NCBI RefSeq assembly: GCF_014653175.1
Contig: NZ_BNAG01000002.1
Coordinates: 682,001-746,000, forward strand
Length of the DNA: 64,000 bases
Direction of reading: 5' to 3'
Source of the DNA: Roseivirga thermotolerans
Lineage (GTDB): Bacteria > Bacteroidota > Bacteroidia > Cytophagales > Cyclobacteriaceae
Made by a program: the position numbers and the translations under genes
Part shown: positions 8,842 to 18,051 of the stretch, piece by piece
Numbering within the stretch: the first letter of the stretch is position 1
How the letters are laid out: each line of letters starts with the position of its first letter
The notes under the pieces: model-generated
Told to the model about the DNA's origin: nothing
The model's input: only the letters and a program-made list of their open reading frames with translations
Database searches by the model: none

Positions 8842-8917
8842 ATGAGTTTGAGTTGCTTGGCCGCCTTATATTATCTTGACATAAACAGCGGCTGGTGTAT
8901 GGCGGCAGAGATATAAG

Positions 8918-9094
8918 AAAGAGGCGGTCTCAAAAGCCTCAAAACCCTTCATTCTGAACTTAGGCTACCTAAAGGCAGGTTCATTTCAGAATCCATAAGT
9001 TCGTCAATGAGCGATATGAACACCCAGAACTTGCCTGCCTTGGCCGCAGGTAAGTTCTGGGTGACGCCCACCTAGATTTTGAGACAGCCCCTTT
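8918..9094. repeat. Inverted-repeat element at a convergent gene junction, copy A
   Basis: The ends are inverted copies of each other: AAAGAGGCGGTCTCAAAA at the left and, reversed, AAAGGGGCTGTCTCAAAA at the right (16 of 18 match). Inside are a strong hairpin at 9023-9061 (arms CCCAGAACTT/AAGTTCTGGG with an inner CCTGC/GCAGG) and a second one with arms ATTCTGAA/TTCAGAAT. It lies between the converging nucleoside transporter and molybdenum hydroxylase genes. Related ends occur at 16101-16160 and 30546-30653. Confidence 0.75.
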
Positions 9095-9117
9095 TCTGTT
9101 TCAGCAATGAGATATGA

Positions 9118-11241
9118 TTATCCTAAGGCTATGTCTTGTTGCACGAAAGGAATTTTGTAAACCCTTCTTCCCGTAGCTTTGGCAATGGCATTGGCCAAGG
9201 CTCCACCTGCAGGCGGCAAAGAAGGTTCTCCCAAACCTGTCGGGTGGTTAGTGCCGGGTACAAAATGTACCTCAACATCCGGTGCTTCTTTCATGCGTAT
9301 AAGCCTAAACTTATCAAAATTGTCGGCTTGTGGTCTACCATCTACAAAGGCAAAGTCTCCATACATGGCGTGGCCTATACCATCTACCACACCCCCTTGA
9401 ACCTGATTAATGGCTGCTTCAGGGTTTACTACTATGCCGCAATCTACGGCTACGGTCACTTTATCAAGCTTTGGCTGACCGTTGACCTGGCTCATATGTG
9501 CAACTTCGGCCACATAGGTGTTGTGCGAGTAGTAGGCGCTAAAGCCTTTGGCTATGCTGGCATTGCCATTGTTCCAACCTCCTTTTTCAGCCGCCAGTTT
9601 TATTACCCCAATCATTTTCTCAGGTTCATAGTCTATGGAACCCACCGGGTTGTTTTTGGCACGCTCAAGTATATCGAGCCTCAACTGAACAGCATCAACC
9701 CCCATCTCGCCAGCCAATTCATCAAAGAAGGCTTGTTCGGCCATGGCCAGGAAATTGGTTATAGGGGCTCTCCATGCTCCTGTAGTAATATTACTTCTAA
9801 CATTATGAGAGTCTACTCTGTAGTTTTCAATGCCTCCGGCAGGAAACCAGTTGGAGCGGGTAGAGTCGCCCATTTGTATACCTGCTCCGGTGAGGTGGTA
9901 GCCTACCACCTGGCCATTTTTATAGGCTGCCCTGAATTTGTATTTGGATGCCGGACGGTAAGTTCCGGCAGTCATGTCGTCTTCGCGGGTAAAAATAAGT
10001 TGAACGGGCTTTCTTATTTTGTCAGAAATTTGAGCGGCCTCCACCGCAAAATCGCCATAAAGCCTTCGGCCAAAGCCACCACCCATGCGAGTCATGGCTA
10101 TAGAAATTTCTTCGGTTTTACGACCCAGCGCATTGGCCACATTGCTTTGTGTCCATTGTGGGGTTTGAATAGGGCCTTCCATTTCCACTTTGCTGTCTGT
10201 AACATTAGCAAAGAAGTTCATTGGCTCCATGGTGTTGTGAGGAAGGAAAGGGGCTTCATAAACTCGTTCCAGTACACCATCGGCCGATTTAAAGGCTTGG
10301 GAAATGTTACCATCTTCTCGTTTTAAGCTTTCCTTGCTGGCCACATCCAACAACCGCGATAACTCCTTATCGTGATCGGTAGTGCTTTCCAGATTTCCCG
10401 CTTTTTTCCAGTTGGCTTTAATGGCCTTTTTACCTTTAATGGCGGCCCAGGTATTGGTGGCTACTACGGCAATTTTATCTCCGAACTGTACCACATCCAA
10501 TACACCATTTACCTTTCGCGCTTCAGAATCATCGAACGACTCAAGCTCAGTACCAAAGGCAGGTGGTCTCACCGCGGCAGCATAAACCATTCCTTCTTTT
10601 CGGGTATCAATTCCAAATAGAGGTTTGCCTGTAACTATTTGGTCCAAGTCTACATTGGTTTTGCTTTGGCCTATTATTTTAAAGTCTTTGGGGTCTTTGA
10701 GAGGAACTTCTTCAGGAATCTCAAATTGTGCTGCTTTAGACGCCAAATGACCATAAGACAGTTTCTTTGAGCCATTATATACATAACCATTTTCTGTTCT
10801 TAACGAAGAAGCTGAAACCCCCCATTCCTGAGCGGCTGCCTCTAATAGTAAATGACGGGCACTAGCACCAGCCGTACGTAGGATATTCCAACTAGAACGG
10901 ATAGACTGGCTACCACCGGCAACTTGTCGCTGAAAGGCTGTACTTAAAGGGGCTTGCTTAACAATCACATCGGCCCAGTTTACATCTAACTCTTCGGCCA
11001 CAATCATTGGCATTGATGTCTTCACATTTTGGCCAATTTCCGGATTGGGTGACAAAATGGTGACATCACCATTGTCGGCAATGGTAATGAATGAATTGAT
11101 ATCGAACCAGGCGGTTGGTGCTTCTTTGGTGGCCTCTGCCGGGTTGCACCCCCATGCAAATCCAATCATTAGACCACCACCGGCAAGGGCAGAACTTTTT
11201 AAGAATGACCTTCTGTCTATTTTAGTCTTTATAAGTGTCAT
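9118..11241 (-). CDS. Molybdopterin-binding subunit of a xanthine dehydrogenase/aldehyde oxidase family enzyme (IorB-like), Tat-exported
   Basis: This 707-residue protein has a Tat signal (DRRSFLKSSALAGGG, residues 9-23). Its domains are those of the large subunit of bacterial isoquinoline 1-oxidoreductase-like hydroxylases: the molybdopterin motif GGGFGRR at 387-393 and GLGEPSLPP with the catalytic Glu E672. These enzymes hydroxylate aldehydes or N-heterocycles with water; the substrate is unknown. It follows its 2Fe-2S subunit by 18 bp on the minus strand. That subunit has no signal of its own, so the complex is probably exported folded through this Tat signal. A paralogous pair lies at 27799-30520. 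Confidence 0.92.
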   Translation of the reverse strand: MTLIKTKIDRRSFLKSSALAGGGLMIGFAWGCNPAEATKEAPTAWFDINSFITIADNGDVTILSPNPEIGQNVKTSMPMIVAEELDVNWADVIVKQAPLSTAFQRQVAGGSQSIRSSWNILRTAGASARHLLLEAAAQEWGVSASSLRTENGYVYNGSKKLSYGHLASKAAQFEIPEEVPLKDPKDFKIIGQSKTNVDLDQIVTGKPLFGIDTRKEGMVYAAAVRPPAFGTELESFDDSEARKVNGVLDVVQFGDKIAVVATNTWAAIKGKKAIKANWKKAGNLESTTDHDKELSRLLDVASKESLKREDGNISQAFKSADGVLERVYEAPFLPHNTMEPMNFFANVTDSKVEMEGPIQTPQWTQSNVANALGRKTEEISIAMTRMGGGFGRRLYGDFAVEAAQISDKIRKPVQLIFTREDDMTAGTYRPASKYKFRAAYKNGQVVGYHLTGAGIQMGDSTRSNWFPAGGIENYRVDSHNVRSNITTGAWRAPITNFLAMAEQAFFDELAGEMGVDAVQLRLDILERAKNNPVGSIDYEPEKMIGVIKLAAEKGGWNNGNASIAKGFSAYYSHNTYVAEVAHMSQVNGQPKLDKVTVAVDCGIVVNPEAAINQVQGGVVDGIGHAMYGDFAFVDGRPQADNFDKFRLIRMKEAPDVEVHFVPGTNHPTGLGEPSLPPAGGALANAIAKATGRRVYKIPFVQQDIALG

Positions 11242-11259
11242 GTTGTTTCTGGTTTTGGA

Positions 11260-11715
11260 TTACATTTCTGCGGCCGTGGCAATGGCGGCTTTTATTTTAT
11301 TGTAGGTTCCGCATCGGCAAATATTGCCATGGGAGGCATCGGCAATTTCAGAAGCCGATGGTCGTGAATTACGGTTCAGCAAAGCTGCAGCTGTCATTAT
11401 TTGCCCAGCCTGGCAATAGCCACACTGAGGCACATCGTGCTCCTTCCATGCTTTCTGAAGCGGATGATCTCCTTTTTCAGATAAACCCTCTATGGTGGTT
11501 ATTTCTGCTTCGCCAATAGCCGATACCGGTAATTGGCAAGAACGCACAGCATTACCATTCAAATGAATGGTGCAGGCACCGCATTGGCCAATGCCACATC
11601 CGTACTTGGTGCCTCTTAAATCCACCAGATCGCGAAGCACCCATAACATGGGCATATCTGCGTCTGCTTCAACAGTTCGCTGCTTACCGTTTATTTTGAG
11701 CGTATAACTTGCCAT
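11260..11715 (-). CDS. 2Fe-2S subunit of a molybdenum hydroxylase (IorA-like)
   Basis: This 151-residue protein binds two 2Fe-2S clusters. The plant-ferredoxin-type cluster uses C40, C45, C48 and C60 ([15 protein letters not shown]). The second uses C98, C101, C133 and C135 (CGYCQAG and ICRCGTY). It carries electrons from the molybdenum centre of the adjacent large subunit. The length is normal for the family. It has no signal peptide and probably leaves the cytoplasm bound to the Tat-bearing partner. Confidence 0.95.
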   Translation of the reverse strand: MASYTLKINGKQRTVEADADMPMLWVLRDLVDLRGTKYGCGIGQCGACTIHLNGNAVRSCQLPVSAIGEAEITTIEGLSEKGDHPLQKAWKEHDVPQCGYCQAGQIMTAAALLNRNSRPSASEIADASHGNICRCGTYNKIKAAIATAAEM

Positions 11716-12010
11716 ATCAATGATTTTTTGGAGTTAAATGAGTCATTGAATATAAGCTTTTCCCATTCAAACTCACAGCTTCGGCTGGTAATTGGACATA
11801 TGCTGATTTTAAAAAGACGAATGGCCGACTTTTGCCTACCAAAGCAAATAGACAGAAGAGCTTATTAAATACTGGCAGTAGTTTTCCGGTAGCGCAGTTT
11901 TAACAAGGTTTTTTGAATGATAAGGGTAGAAAAATGCTTTGTACCCCAGAATGTTACAGGTTGTTTTTTCATTCATTAATTTGGAAGCTGTTACACCTAA
12001 ACATTGTACG
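11716..12010. other. Divergent intergenic region
   Basis: These 295 bases separate two divergent starts and must hold both promoters. I see no tRNA, no clear hairpin and none of the CTGTTTGA-type repeats that precede the second molybdenum hydroxylase pair, so this pair is probably controlled in another way. Confidence 0.4.
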
Positions 12011-12610
12011 ATGAAACGATTGAAACTACTCACCCTTTGTGTGGCTGTATTGGCCATCATTTTCCCAATAGGTGGACACGCACAAATCGATAAATCATTG
12101 AACGAAACCCTTGAGTCTTTACTCGATGGGGCAGAAACTTATCAGGACTATAAGGTAATCAGAACGAGCGACCTCAGACGGTTTAAACATGCCATGCAAG
12201 ATAGTCTAAGCCACTATAGGCAAAGCCTGGCAGATCTGACCGAACAAACCCAATCTATGCAAGCTACGGTGTTGCAACTGAGAGCAGAAAGCGAGCAATT
12301 GGCCAACACTTTGGCTACAGCAGAGTCTCGTGCCGATATGATCGGATTTTTAGGGATGGATATGAAGAAAGCTACTTACAGCATATTTGTTTGGTCGCTG
12401 GTGGTTTTGTTGTGCCTGTGTCTGGTCATAATGTATGGTCGTATTCGTCATGTGTGTGGAGTAGTGAAGCGTGTTAAGAGCGCCTATTCAAAGATTGTGG
12501 AAGATTATCGCAACCAGCGGTTTCAGGCTACTGAAAAGCAGATTAAACTGAAAAGGGAATTACAAACTGCTCTGAATCAATTGGAATTGGTTAAGAGCGC
12601 TGAAGCGTAG
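12011..12610 (+). CDS. Membrane-anchored coiled-coil protein of unknown function
   Basis: The chosen ATG gives a clear signal peptide (MKRLKLLTLCVAVLAIIFP, cleavage after GHAQ); an upstream in-frame ATG at 11939 would bury it. The 199-residue product then has a periplasmic coiled coil (about 55-110, rich in Gln, Glu and Leu), one membrane segment (about 121-141, YSIFVWSLVVLLCLCLVIMY) and a basic cytoplasmic coiled coil to the end. I do not recognise a family. The layout suits a structural or linking role across the inner membrane. It converges on pckA with a shared terminator between them. Confidence 0.65.
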   Translation: MKRLKLLTLCVAVLAIIFPIGGHAQIDKSLNETLESLLDGAETYQDYKVIRTSDLRRFKHAMQDSLSHYRQSLADLTEQTQSMQATVLQLRAESEQLANTLATAESRADMIGFLGMDMKKATYSIFVWSLVVLLCLCLVIMYGRIRHVCGVVKRVKSAYSKIVEDYRNQRFQATEKQIKLKRELQTALNQLELVKSAEA

Positions 12611-12659
12611 GATTAATACTTAATAATCAATAGTAGTGTCGGATTGGCTGTGAGGCCAA

Positions 12660-12691
12660 GAAAAAAACCCAGCGGACGGCTGGGTTTTTTT
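12660..12691. terminator. Bidirectional terminator between converging genes
   Basis: The perfect stem AAAAACCCAGC/GCTGGGTTTTT encloses GGAC. Runs of A on the left and T on the right let it act for both the plus-strand membrane protein and minus-strand pckA. Confidence 0.88.
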
Positions 12692-12716
12692 GTATTGAGG
12701 TTGAAGGTGAGTGCTG

Positions 12717-14336
12717 TTAAGCATAATCTGTTCTAGGCTGTGGGCCTCCTGCCATGATCTCTTCGTTGGCAAAAGACTCAAACTTCTTAAAGTTGTTCTG
12801 GAACATGCGCGCCAGCTTGTTAGAAGTTTCGTAGAAGCCTTTATCGTTTTTCCATGTTTCTCTGGCACTAAGCAGTTCGCTTGGTACATCAGGACAGGTC
12901 ATTGGAATTTCGGCTCCAAAAATGGAGTGTTTTCTGTAACCCACGTTGTCCAATACGCCCGAAAGTGCGGCCGATATCATGGCACGGGTATATCTCAGTT
13001 TAATTCTTGAACCAACTCCGTAAGGGCCTCCGGTCCAACCGGTATTAATGAGCCAAACATTTACTCCGTGCTCATCCATTTTCTTTCCGAGCATTTCTGC
13101 ATAGGCGGTTGGGTGAAGTGGCATAAACGGAGCTCCAAAGCAGGCCGAGAATACCGGGGTAGGTTCGGTAACTCCTGCTTCTGTACCGGCTACTTTAGAA
13201 GTATAGCCCGAGATAAAGTGGTACATGGCTTGCCCTTTGTTCAAACGCAAAATAGGAGGCATTACACCAAAGGCATCGCAAGTAAGGAAGAAGATGTTTT
13301 TTGGAATGCCACCAATAGAAGGAACTGCAATATTGTTAATGTGGTCGATAGGATACGATACCCTGGTATTTTCGGTTACTGAGGTGTTGCTGTAGTCTAC
13401 CGTGCGAGTGCCTTTATGGAAACGGGTGTTTTCTACAATAGCACCATATTTAATAGCCCTGAAAATATCGGGTTCATTTTCTTCGGTAAGGTCTATGGCT
13501 TTGGCATAGCAACCACCTTCAAAGTTAAACACGTTCTTTTCGGTCCAGCCGTGCTCATCGTCACCAATCAACAGTCGGTTAGGGTCTGCCGAAAGGGTGG
13601 TTTTACCTGTGCCCGACAGCCCGAAGAAGATGGCCGTATCTCTTTTGTCAATTCCCATATTGGCCGAACAGTGCATTGGTAGCACACCATCTACTGTTGG
13701 CAACAAGAAGTTGAGTACTGAGAAAATACCTTTTTTCATTTCTCCCGAATACTGGGTGCCCCCAATCAGGATCATTCGTTTGGTAAAGTTTACAATGGCA
13801 AAGTTGCTTTGTCTGGTGCCATCAGTTTCAGGGTCTGCCTCAAATTCGGGGCAGCAAATAATGGTGAAGTTGGGCTCAAAGTCGGCAAGTTTATATCCTT
13901 CCGGCCTAATGAACATGTTATAGCAGAATAGGTTGTGCCAGGCAAGGGTGTTGATTACCCTGAGTTTTAGACGGTGGGTTTTGTCAGCTCCCGCGTAAGC
14001 ATCGCGCACATAGACTTTTTTGTCTTCCAGATGGCTGATCATTTTGTTGTAAATGCGGTCGAACGATTCAGGTGAAATACCAATGTTGATATCGCCCCAC
14101 CACACTTTGTCTTCTGTTAGTTCATCTCTTACAATGAACCGGTCTTTTGGAGATCTTCCGGTAAATTTTCCTGTGTCACACATTAAAGCACCGGTGTCGG
14201 TTAAGTGGCCTTCACCGTTTTTGATAGACTCCTCAATCAGTTCGGTTTGGCTGAGGTTCCAGTGTGCTTCTTTAACTTTTTTAATGCCTGCCGCTTCCAG
14301 GCCTGCTTTGTTGGATTTTATTCCAGTTTCTAACAT
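12717..14336 (-). CDS. pckA: Phosphoenolpyruvate carboxykinase (ATP)
   Basis: Starting at the ATG at 14336 gives 539 residues, the normal length for the ATP-type enzyme; a longer frame adds 28 residues that overlap the probable promoter. Present are TGKFTGRSPKDRF (about 55-67), MHCSANMG (221-228), the P-loop GLSGTGKTT (239-247) and GDDEHGW. It converts oxaloacetate plus ATP to phosphoenolpyruvate in gluconeogenesis and needs Mg or Mn ions. A TAnnTTTG-type -7 element lies 39 bp upstream. Confidence 0.97.
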   Translation of the reverse strand: MLETGIKSNKAGLEAAGIKKVKEAHWNLSQTELIEESIKNGEGHLTDTGALMCDTGKFTGRSPKDRFIVRDELTEDKVWWGDINIGISPESFDRIYNKMISHLEDKKVYVRDAYAGADKTHRLKLRVINTLAWHNLFCYNMFIRPEGYKLADFEPNFTIICCPEFEADPETDGTRQSNFAIVNFTKRMILIGGTQYSGEMKKGIFSVLNFLLPTVDGVLPMHCSANMGIDKRDTAIFFGLSGTGKTTLSADPNRLLIGDDEHGWTEKNVFNFEGGCYAKAIDLTEENEPDIFRAIKYGAIVENTRFHKGTRTVDYSNTSVTENTRVSYPIDHINNIAVPSIGGIPKNIFFLTCDAFGVMPPILRLNKGQAMYHFISGYTSKVAGTEAGVTEPTPVFSACFGAPFMPLHPTAYAEMLGKKMDEHGVNVWLINTGWTGGPYGVGSRIKLRYTRAMISAALSGVLDNVGYRKHSIFGAEIPMTCPDVPSELLSARETWKNDKGFYETSNKLARMFQNNFKKFESFANEEIMAGGPQPRTDYA

Positions 14337-14374
14337 GATTTTAGGCTTAATTTCCTTGTTTATGAAATCGTTTG

Positions 14375-14382
14375 CAAAAGTA
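14375..14382 (-). promoter_or_regulatory. Candidate -7 element of the pckA promoter
   Basis: Read on the minus strand this is TACTTTTG, an exact match to the Bacteroidota -7 consensus TAnnTTTG. A poor TTA-containing -33 match lies about 20 bp upstream. It would start the transcript about 30 bases before the chosen ATG and supports that start over the longer frame. Confidence 0.5.
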
Positions 14383-14557
14383 AGTATCGCGCTCGAAATT
14401 AATGCATTATTTGCCGACAATTACATTTTAACATCACAAGGAGCCGAAGTAAGCTCCCTTTAGGCTAAAATGTGGCCTCATTTGTGTGAAATGGCTTGTA
14501 ATATCTTATGGACGGTCGTAGATTGGAAACTTTGCTGTAAAACTAACTAAAACAACT

Positions 14558-16084
14558 ATGTCAGAATTGAGAAGTCAAGAGCCGGAGATGCTCGGCCACC
14601 CGAAAGGGTTATTCTATCTGTTCTTTGCTGAGCTGTGGGAACGATTCAGTTTTTATGGAATGCGCGCCTTGCTCACCTTATATATGGTGAACGAAATTTT
14701 TGAAGCGCTTGCCACCCGAGATTTGGCTGCTGCAGCCGTTTATTCTTCTTATGGTTCGTTGGTATATGCCTCTACCGTGGTAGGAGGTAGAATTTCTGAT
14801 AAGCTTTTAGGCTTTAGGCGTTCCATTATGCTTGGAGGTATTCTCATGGCTTTAGGACATTTTGTTTTGGCCATTGAAAATGACATGGCTTTCTTTTTAG
14901 CACTGGCTTTCATTGTAGTGGGCAACGGGTTCTTTAAACCCAATATTTCCACCTTTGTGGGAGCACTCTACAAAGATGGAGATGTGCGAAAAGACTCTGG
15001 GTTCACCATTTTCTATATGGGAATCAACATTGGTGGCTTTATAGCTCCCATTCTTTGCGGATGGCTCGGTAGAGAATACGGCTGGCACTATGGCTTTGGC
15101 TTGGCCGGTATTGGAATGTTAACCGGCTTGGCCTTTTTCTGGTCTGGATTGAAAAGTGGAATTTTTGGAGATAAGGGATTGCCCCCAAGTGAGGAGGGGC
15201 TCAATAAGCCGGTGCTGGGACTTAAGAAAAAGGTACTTGTTCCTGTACTATCCTTTTTGGCGGCACCGTTTATTGCACTTATGCTGGCTTCTTATGAGCC
15301 TGTTTTGGGAGGAGAGTCATTCTTTGGCGACCAAAACTTTGTAAACATCCTCTTCAAAGGAATAGGTATAGCCATTTTGTTATACATGGCCTTCATTATT
15401 TATCAGGCCACACCTTCTGAAAGAAAGAAACTGGCTGTGGCGCTATTTATTACCCTTTTTATGACGGTTTTCTGGGGTTTTCATGAGCTTTCAGGGAGCG
15501 TAATTACCTTGTTTGCCGACAGGAACGTGAACTTGTCTATTATTGATGCCGCCCAGACCAACTCGCTGAACTCCATGTTCATTATTTTCCTTTCCATTCC
15601 TATTTCTTTGCTATGGACCTCATTGGCCAAAAAGAAGAAGAACCCCAGAACTCCATATAAGTTTGGAATGGGATTGCTCTTGGCCGGAGTGAGTTTCTAT
15701 GTGTTGGCTTTAAGTCGTGGTGCGGCCGATGAAAACGGCATGGTGCCATTTGTTTATTTGCTCTTAATGTACTTCTTACTTTCGGTGGGTGAGTTGTTTA
15801 TGTCGCCCGTGGGGCTTTCTAAAATTACTGATCTTTCACCCAAGCGAATAGTGGCCTTTATGATGGGGGTTTGGTTCCTTTCTAGTGCCTTTGCCTTTCA
15901 GGTAGTTGGGTTTATTGGTAAAAAACTAGCCATAGAGAGCGATAATGCCGATATCAGAGGTTTCGATTCGCTTGATGTATACATTGGAGGTTTTGAGATG
16001 ATTGCTCAATATGCCATTGGTGCAGGACTTATTGTATTTATTCTTTCTCCATTGTTGAATCGCTGGATGCAGAACGTGCATTAA
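14558..16084 (+). CDS. Proton-dependent oligopeptide transporter (POT/PTR family)
   Basis: This 508-residue protein has about 12-14 membrane segments. It carries the POT signatures: ELWERFSFYGMRALLTLYMV at 25-44 (the ExxER-type proton motif and the FYGM signature) and GNGFFKPNISTFVG near residue 130. POT proteins import di- and tripeptides with protons across the inner membrane. In a bacterium with secreted M14 carboxypeptidases it fits growth on proteins. It stands alone and ends at a bidirectional terminator. Confidence 0.95.
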   Translation: MSELRSQEPEMLGHPKGLFYLFFAELWERFSFYGMRALLTLYMVNEIFEALATRDLAAAAVYSSYGSLVYASTVVGGRISDKLLGFRRSIMLGGILMALGHFVLAIENDMAFFLALAFIVVGNGFFKPNISTFVGALYKDGDVRKDSGFTIFYMGINIGGFIAPILCGWLGREYGWHYGFGLAGIGMLTGLAFFWSGLKSGIFGDKGLPPSEEGLNKPVLGLKKKVLVPVLSFLAAPFIALMLASYEPVLGGESFFGDQNFVNILFKGIGIAILLYMAFIIYQATPSERKKLAVALFITLFMTVFWGFHELSGSVITLFADRNVNLSIIDAAQTNSLNSMFIIFLSIPISLLWTSLAKKKKNPRTPYKFGMGLLLAGVSFYVLALSRGAADENGMVPFVYLLLMYFLLSVGELFMSPVGLSKITDLSPKRIVAFMMGVWFLSSAFAFQVVGFIGKKLAIESDNADIRGFDSLDVYIGGFEMIAQYAIGAGLIVFILSPLLNRWMQNVH

Positions 16085-16100
16085 GGATAGAGTCTTTACT

Positions 16101-16160
16101 AAAGAGGCTGTTTTAATAGCAACTCGTATGAGGTTAGTGGCTATTGAAACAGCTTTTTTT
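16101..16160. terminator. Bidirectional terminator with ends like the 8918 and 30546 repeats
   Basis: The stem AGCTGTTTcAATAGC (15 bp, one mismatch) has AAAGAGG on the left and TTTTTTT on the right, with a 19-base loop. It lies between converging genes. The AAAGAGGCTGTTT left end resembles the ends of two longer elements at other convergent junctions. Confidence 0.85.
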
Positions 16161-16728
16161 ATTCTATAATCTGCTGAACCCTATGCTGAAGTACTGGTAA
16201 TACCTCTTCTTCAAACCATAAATTCTTTCTCATCCAGATGCCATTTCTGGGAGAAGGATGAACCAGCGGAAAGTACTTGGGTAAGTATTCTTTAAATGAT
16301 CTCACCGTCTCAGTGAGGTTCTCCTTTCTTCCTTCCAGATAATAGCTTTGAGCATATTGGCCAATCAACAGGGTAAGTTCTATGTTTGGCATTTTTGCCA
16401 GTAACCTTTCATGCCATTCAGCGGCACACTCCGGTCTGGGCGGAAGGTCGCCCGACTTGCCTTTTCCCGGATAGCAAAAACCCATAGGGACGATAGCAAA
16501 AAGACCGGAGTCATAAAACTGTTCATCGGTTACACCCATCCATTTTCTCAGGTTTTTACCGGAAGGGTCATTCCAGGGAATCCCGGTTTCGTGTACTCTT
16601 GTTCCCGGAGCCTGCCCAATAACAAGTATTCTTGAAGAACGATGGACCCGAATCACAGGCCTGGGGCCCAGAGGCAGATGTTCTGCACAAAGTGTACAAT
16701 TCCTTATTTGTTCCAGTAGGTCTTGCAT
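16159..16728 (-). CDS. Uracil-DNA glycosylase family protein
   Basis: The ATG at 16728 gives 189 residues starting MQDLLEQIRNCTLCAEH, the usual family start; the longer frame runs 48 residues into the next gene's region. The active-site loop GQAPGTRVHETGIPWNDPSG is at about 45-64 and the DNA-binding HPSPRNGIW near 160. It belongs to the UDG superfamily and probably removes damaged bases, but the exact substrate is not established for this subgroup. Two N-terminal Cys are present (CTLC); I do not see the full four-Cys iron-sulfur pattern of family 4 with confidence. Confidence 0.85.
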   Translation of the reverse strand: MQDLLEQIRNCTLCAEHLPLGPRPVIRVHRSSRILVIGQAPGTRVHETGIPWNDPSGKNLRKWMGVTDEQFYDSGLFAIVPMGFCYPGKGKSGDLPPRPECAAEWHERLLAKMPNIELTLLIGQYAQSYYLEGRKENLTETVRSFKEYLPKYFPLVHPSPRNGIWMRKNLWFEEEVLPVLQHRVQQIIE

Positions 16729-16766
16729 AACGAAATATCGTAAAAAGCTATGGAACGATAGGTCGT

Positions 16767-17348
16767 CTATTTGATAGACCAGTCCTGAAAGCCAAACTGC
16801 GATAAAATATCTTGTAACGATTTGAGTGGTTGAGGAGAGGCATCGCTCTGATGAAGATCCAAATCCCACCAACTGGTAGTATGCCAGCGGCCCAATTTGT
16901 ATCCAACGTTTTTCATTTCACCAATGTGTCTAAAGCCTAATGCCTGATGAAACCCGATACTGGCCTGGTTGGGAACGGTAATCACTGCTATGGCCTTACA
17001 ATAGTTCATGGCCTGCAACATGTGTAGCAGCTGGAGGTACAGCTTGCGGGCTATGCCCTTGTTCCGATGGTTGGGATGCACGTATACGGTTACTTCCTGG
17101 TTCCACTGGTAGGCTTTGCGGCTCCGATGATCTGTGGCATAGGCATAGCCTGTTACCACTCCGTTTTCTTCGGCCACCAGCCAGGGGGCTTTTGTCCCAT
17201 AGGTGAGTATGCGTTGTTCAAACTCCTCCAAAGGTGGGGGAGTCAGTTCAAAGGAGGTAGCGGTTTCCTGAACAATTGGGCTGTAGATACTTAGCATGGG
17301 AGCGGCATCGCTAAGTTTAACTATTCGGATAGATATTGCGGATTTCAT
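16767..17348 (-). CDS. GNAT family N-acetyltransferase, phosphinothricin acetyltransferase-like
   Basis: Starting at 17348 gives 193 residues (MKSAISIRIVKLSDA). The family features are TATSFELTPPPLEEFEQRI (about 30-48), the acetyl-CoA loop VHPNHRNKGIARKLYLQLL (about 91-109) and a C-terminal WWDLDL. PAT-like enzymes acetylate small amines such as methionine derivatives; the substrate here is unknown. It is divergent from the TRIC-like gene, with starts 80 bp apart. Confidence 0.87.
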   Translation of the reverse strand: MKSAISIRIVKLSDAAPMLSIYSPIVQETATSFELTPPPLEEFEQRILTYGTKAPWLVAEENGVVTGYAYATDHRSRKAYQWNQEVTVYVHPNHRNKGIARKLYLQLLHMLQAMNYCKAIAVITVPNQASIGFHQALGFRHIGEMKNVGYKLGRWHTTSWWDLDLHQSDASPQPLKSLQDILSQFGFQDWSIK

Positions 17349-17427
17349 TATAGAGAAAAAGGGCTGGTTAAGGTAAAGATAAAATGCGGTAGTTTTAAAA
17401 TGATTACAATCAGCGTACTTTCGTGGC

Positions 17428-18048
17428 ATGAACGACTTTTCCAGCGCGGAGCTAATTTATTATGTTGACCTGGCCGGTACGTTTGTCTTTGCCGTCAGTG
17501 GTTGGCTGTTGGCCGCTAAAAAAGAGCTGGATTTTTTTGGGGCCTCTGTTATTGCTTTTGTTACGGCAGTGGGAGGGGGCACACTGCGCGATGTTCTCAT
17601 TGGTTCAACGCCTGTAGGCTGGATGCAAGATGTTAACTATCTTATTATAATTGCCTCCGGCATGTTTGCAGCGGCATTTTTCAGAAGGATTTTTGAAAAG
17701 CTCCGCAAAACCATGTTTCTGTTTGATTCCGTTGGTATTGGATTGTTTACCATTCTGGGCCTGCAAAAAACACTCGATCTTGGACTGTCTCCTATAGTAG
17801 CGGTTATGATGGGTACTATTTCCGCAGTTTTTGGTGGTGTTTTGCGCGATACTCTGGTCAATGAAATTCCACTAATATTCAGGCGGGAAGTTTATGCTAC
17901 GGTGTGCCTGGTGGGCGGGATAATATATCTTATGCTAGGTCAAACGGCCATTAATGATGACTTCAGAATTATAGTGACCATTTCAATCATTATTACTATC
18001 AGAATTCTGGCTGTGGTATACAACTGGTCGTTCAGGGCTGTAAAGTAA
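17428..18048 (+). CDS. Trimeric intracellular cation channel (TRIC/UPF0126) family protein
   Basis: This 206-residue protein has about seven membrane segments in two related halves. Each half carries the family's glycine-rich motif: GGGTLRDVLIGSTPVGW (about 51-67) and GGVLRDTLVNEIPLIF (about 137-152). Bacterial TRIC homologues form trimeric potassium- or sodium-permeable channels in the inner membrane. The gene appears to be transcribed alone and converges with an envelope protein gene 3 bp away. Confidence 0.9.
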   Translation: MNDFSSAELIYYVDLAGTFVFAVSGWLLAAKKELDFFGASVIAFVTAVGGGTLRDVLIGSTPVGWMQDVNYLIIIASGMFAAAFFRRIFEKLRKTMFLFDSVGIGLFTILGLQKTLDLGLSPIVAVMMGTISAVFGGVLRDTLVNEIPLIFRREVYATVCLVGGIIYLMLGQTAINDDFRIIVTISIIITIRILAVVYNWSFRAVK

Positions 18049-18051
18049 GGG

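Noticed and set aside
9136-10326. Plus-strand open frame of 396 codons
   Set aside because: It lies wholly inside the well-supported molybdenum hydroxylase gene on the other strand and has a low-complexity aromatic composition typical of an antisense shadow.
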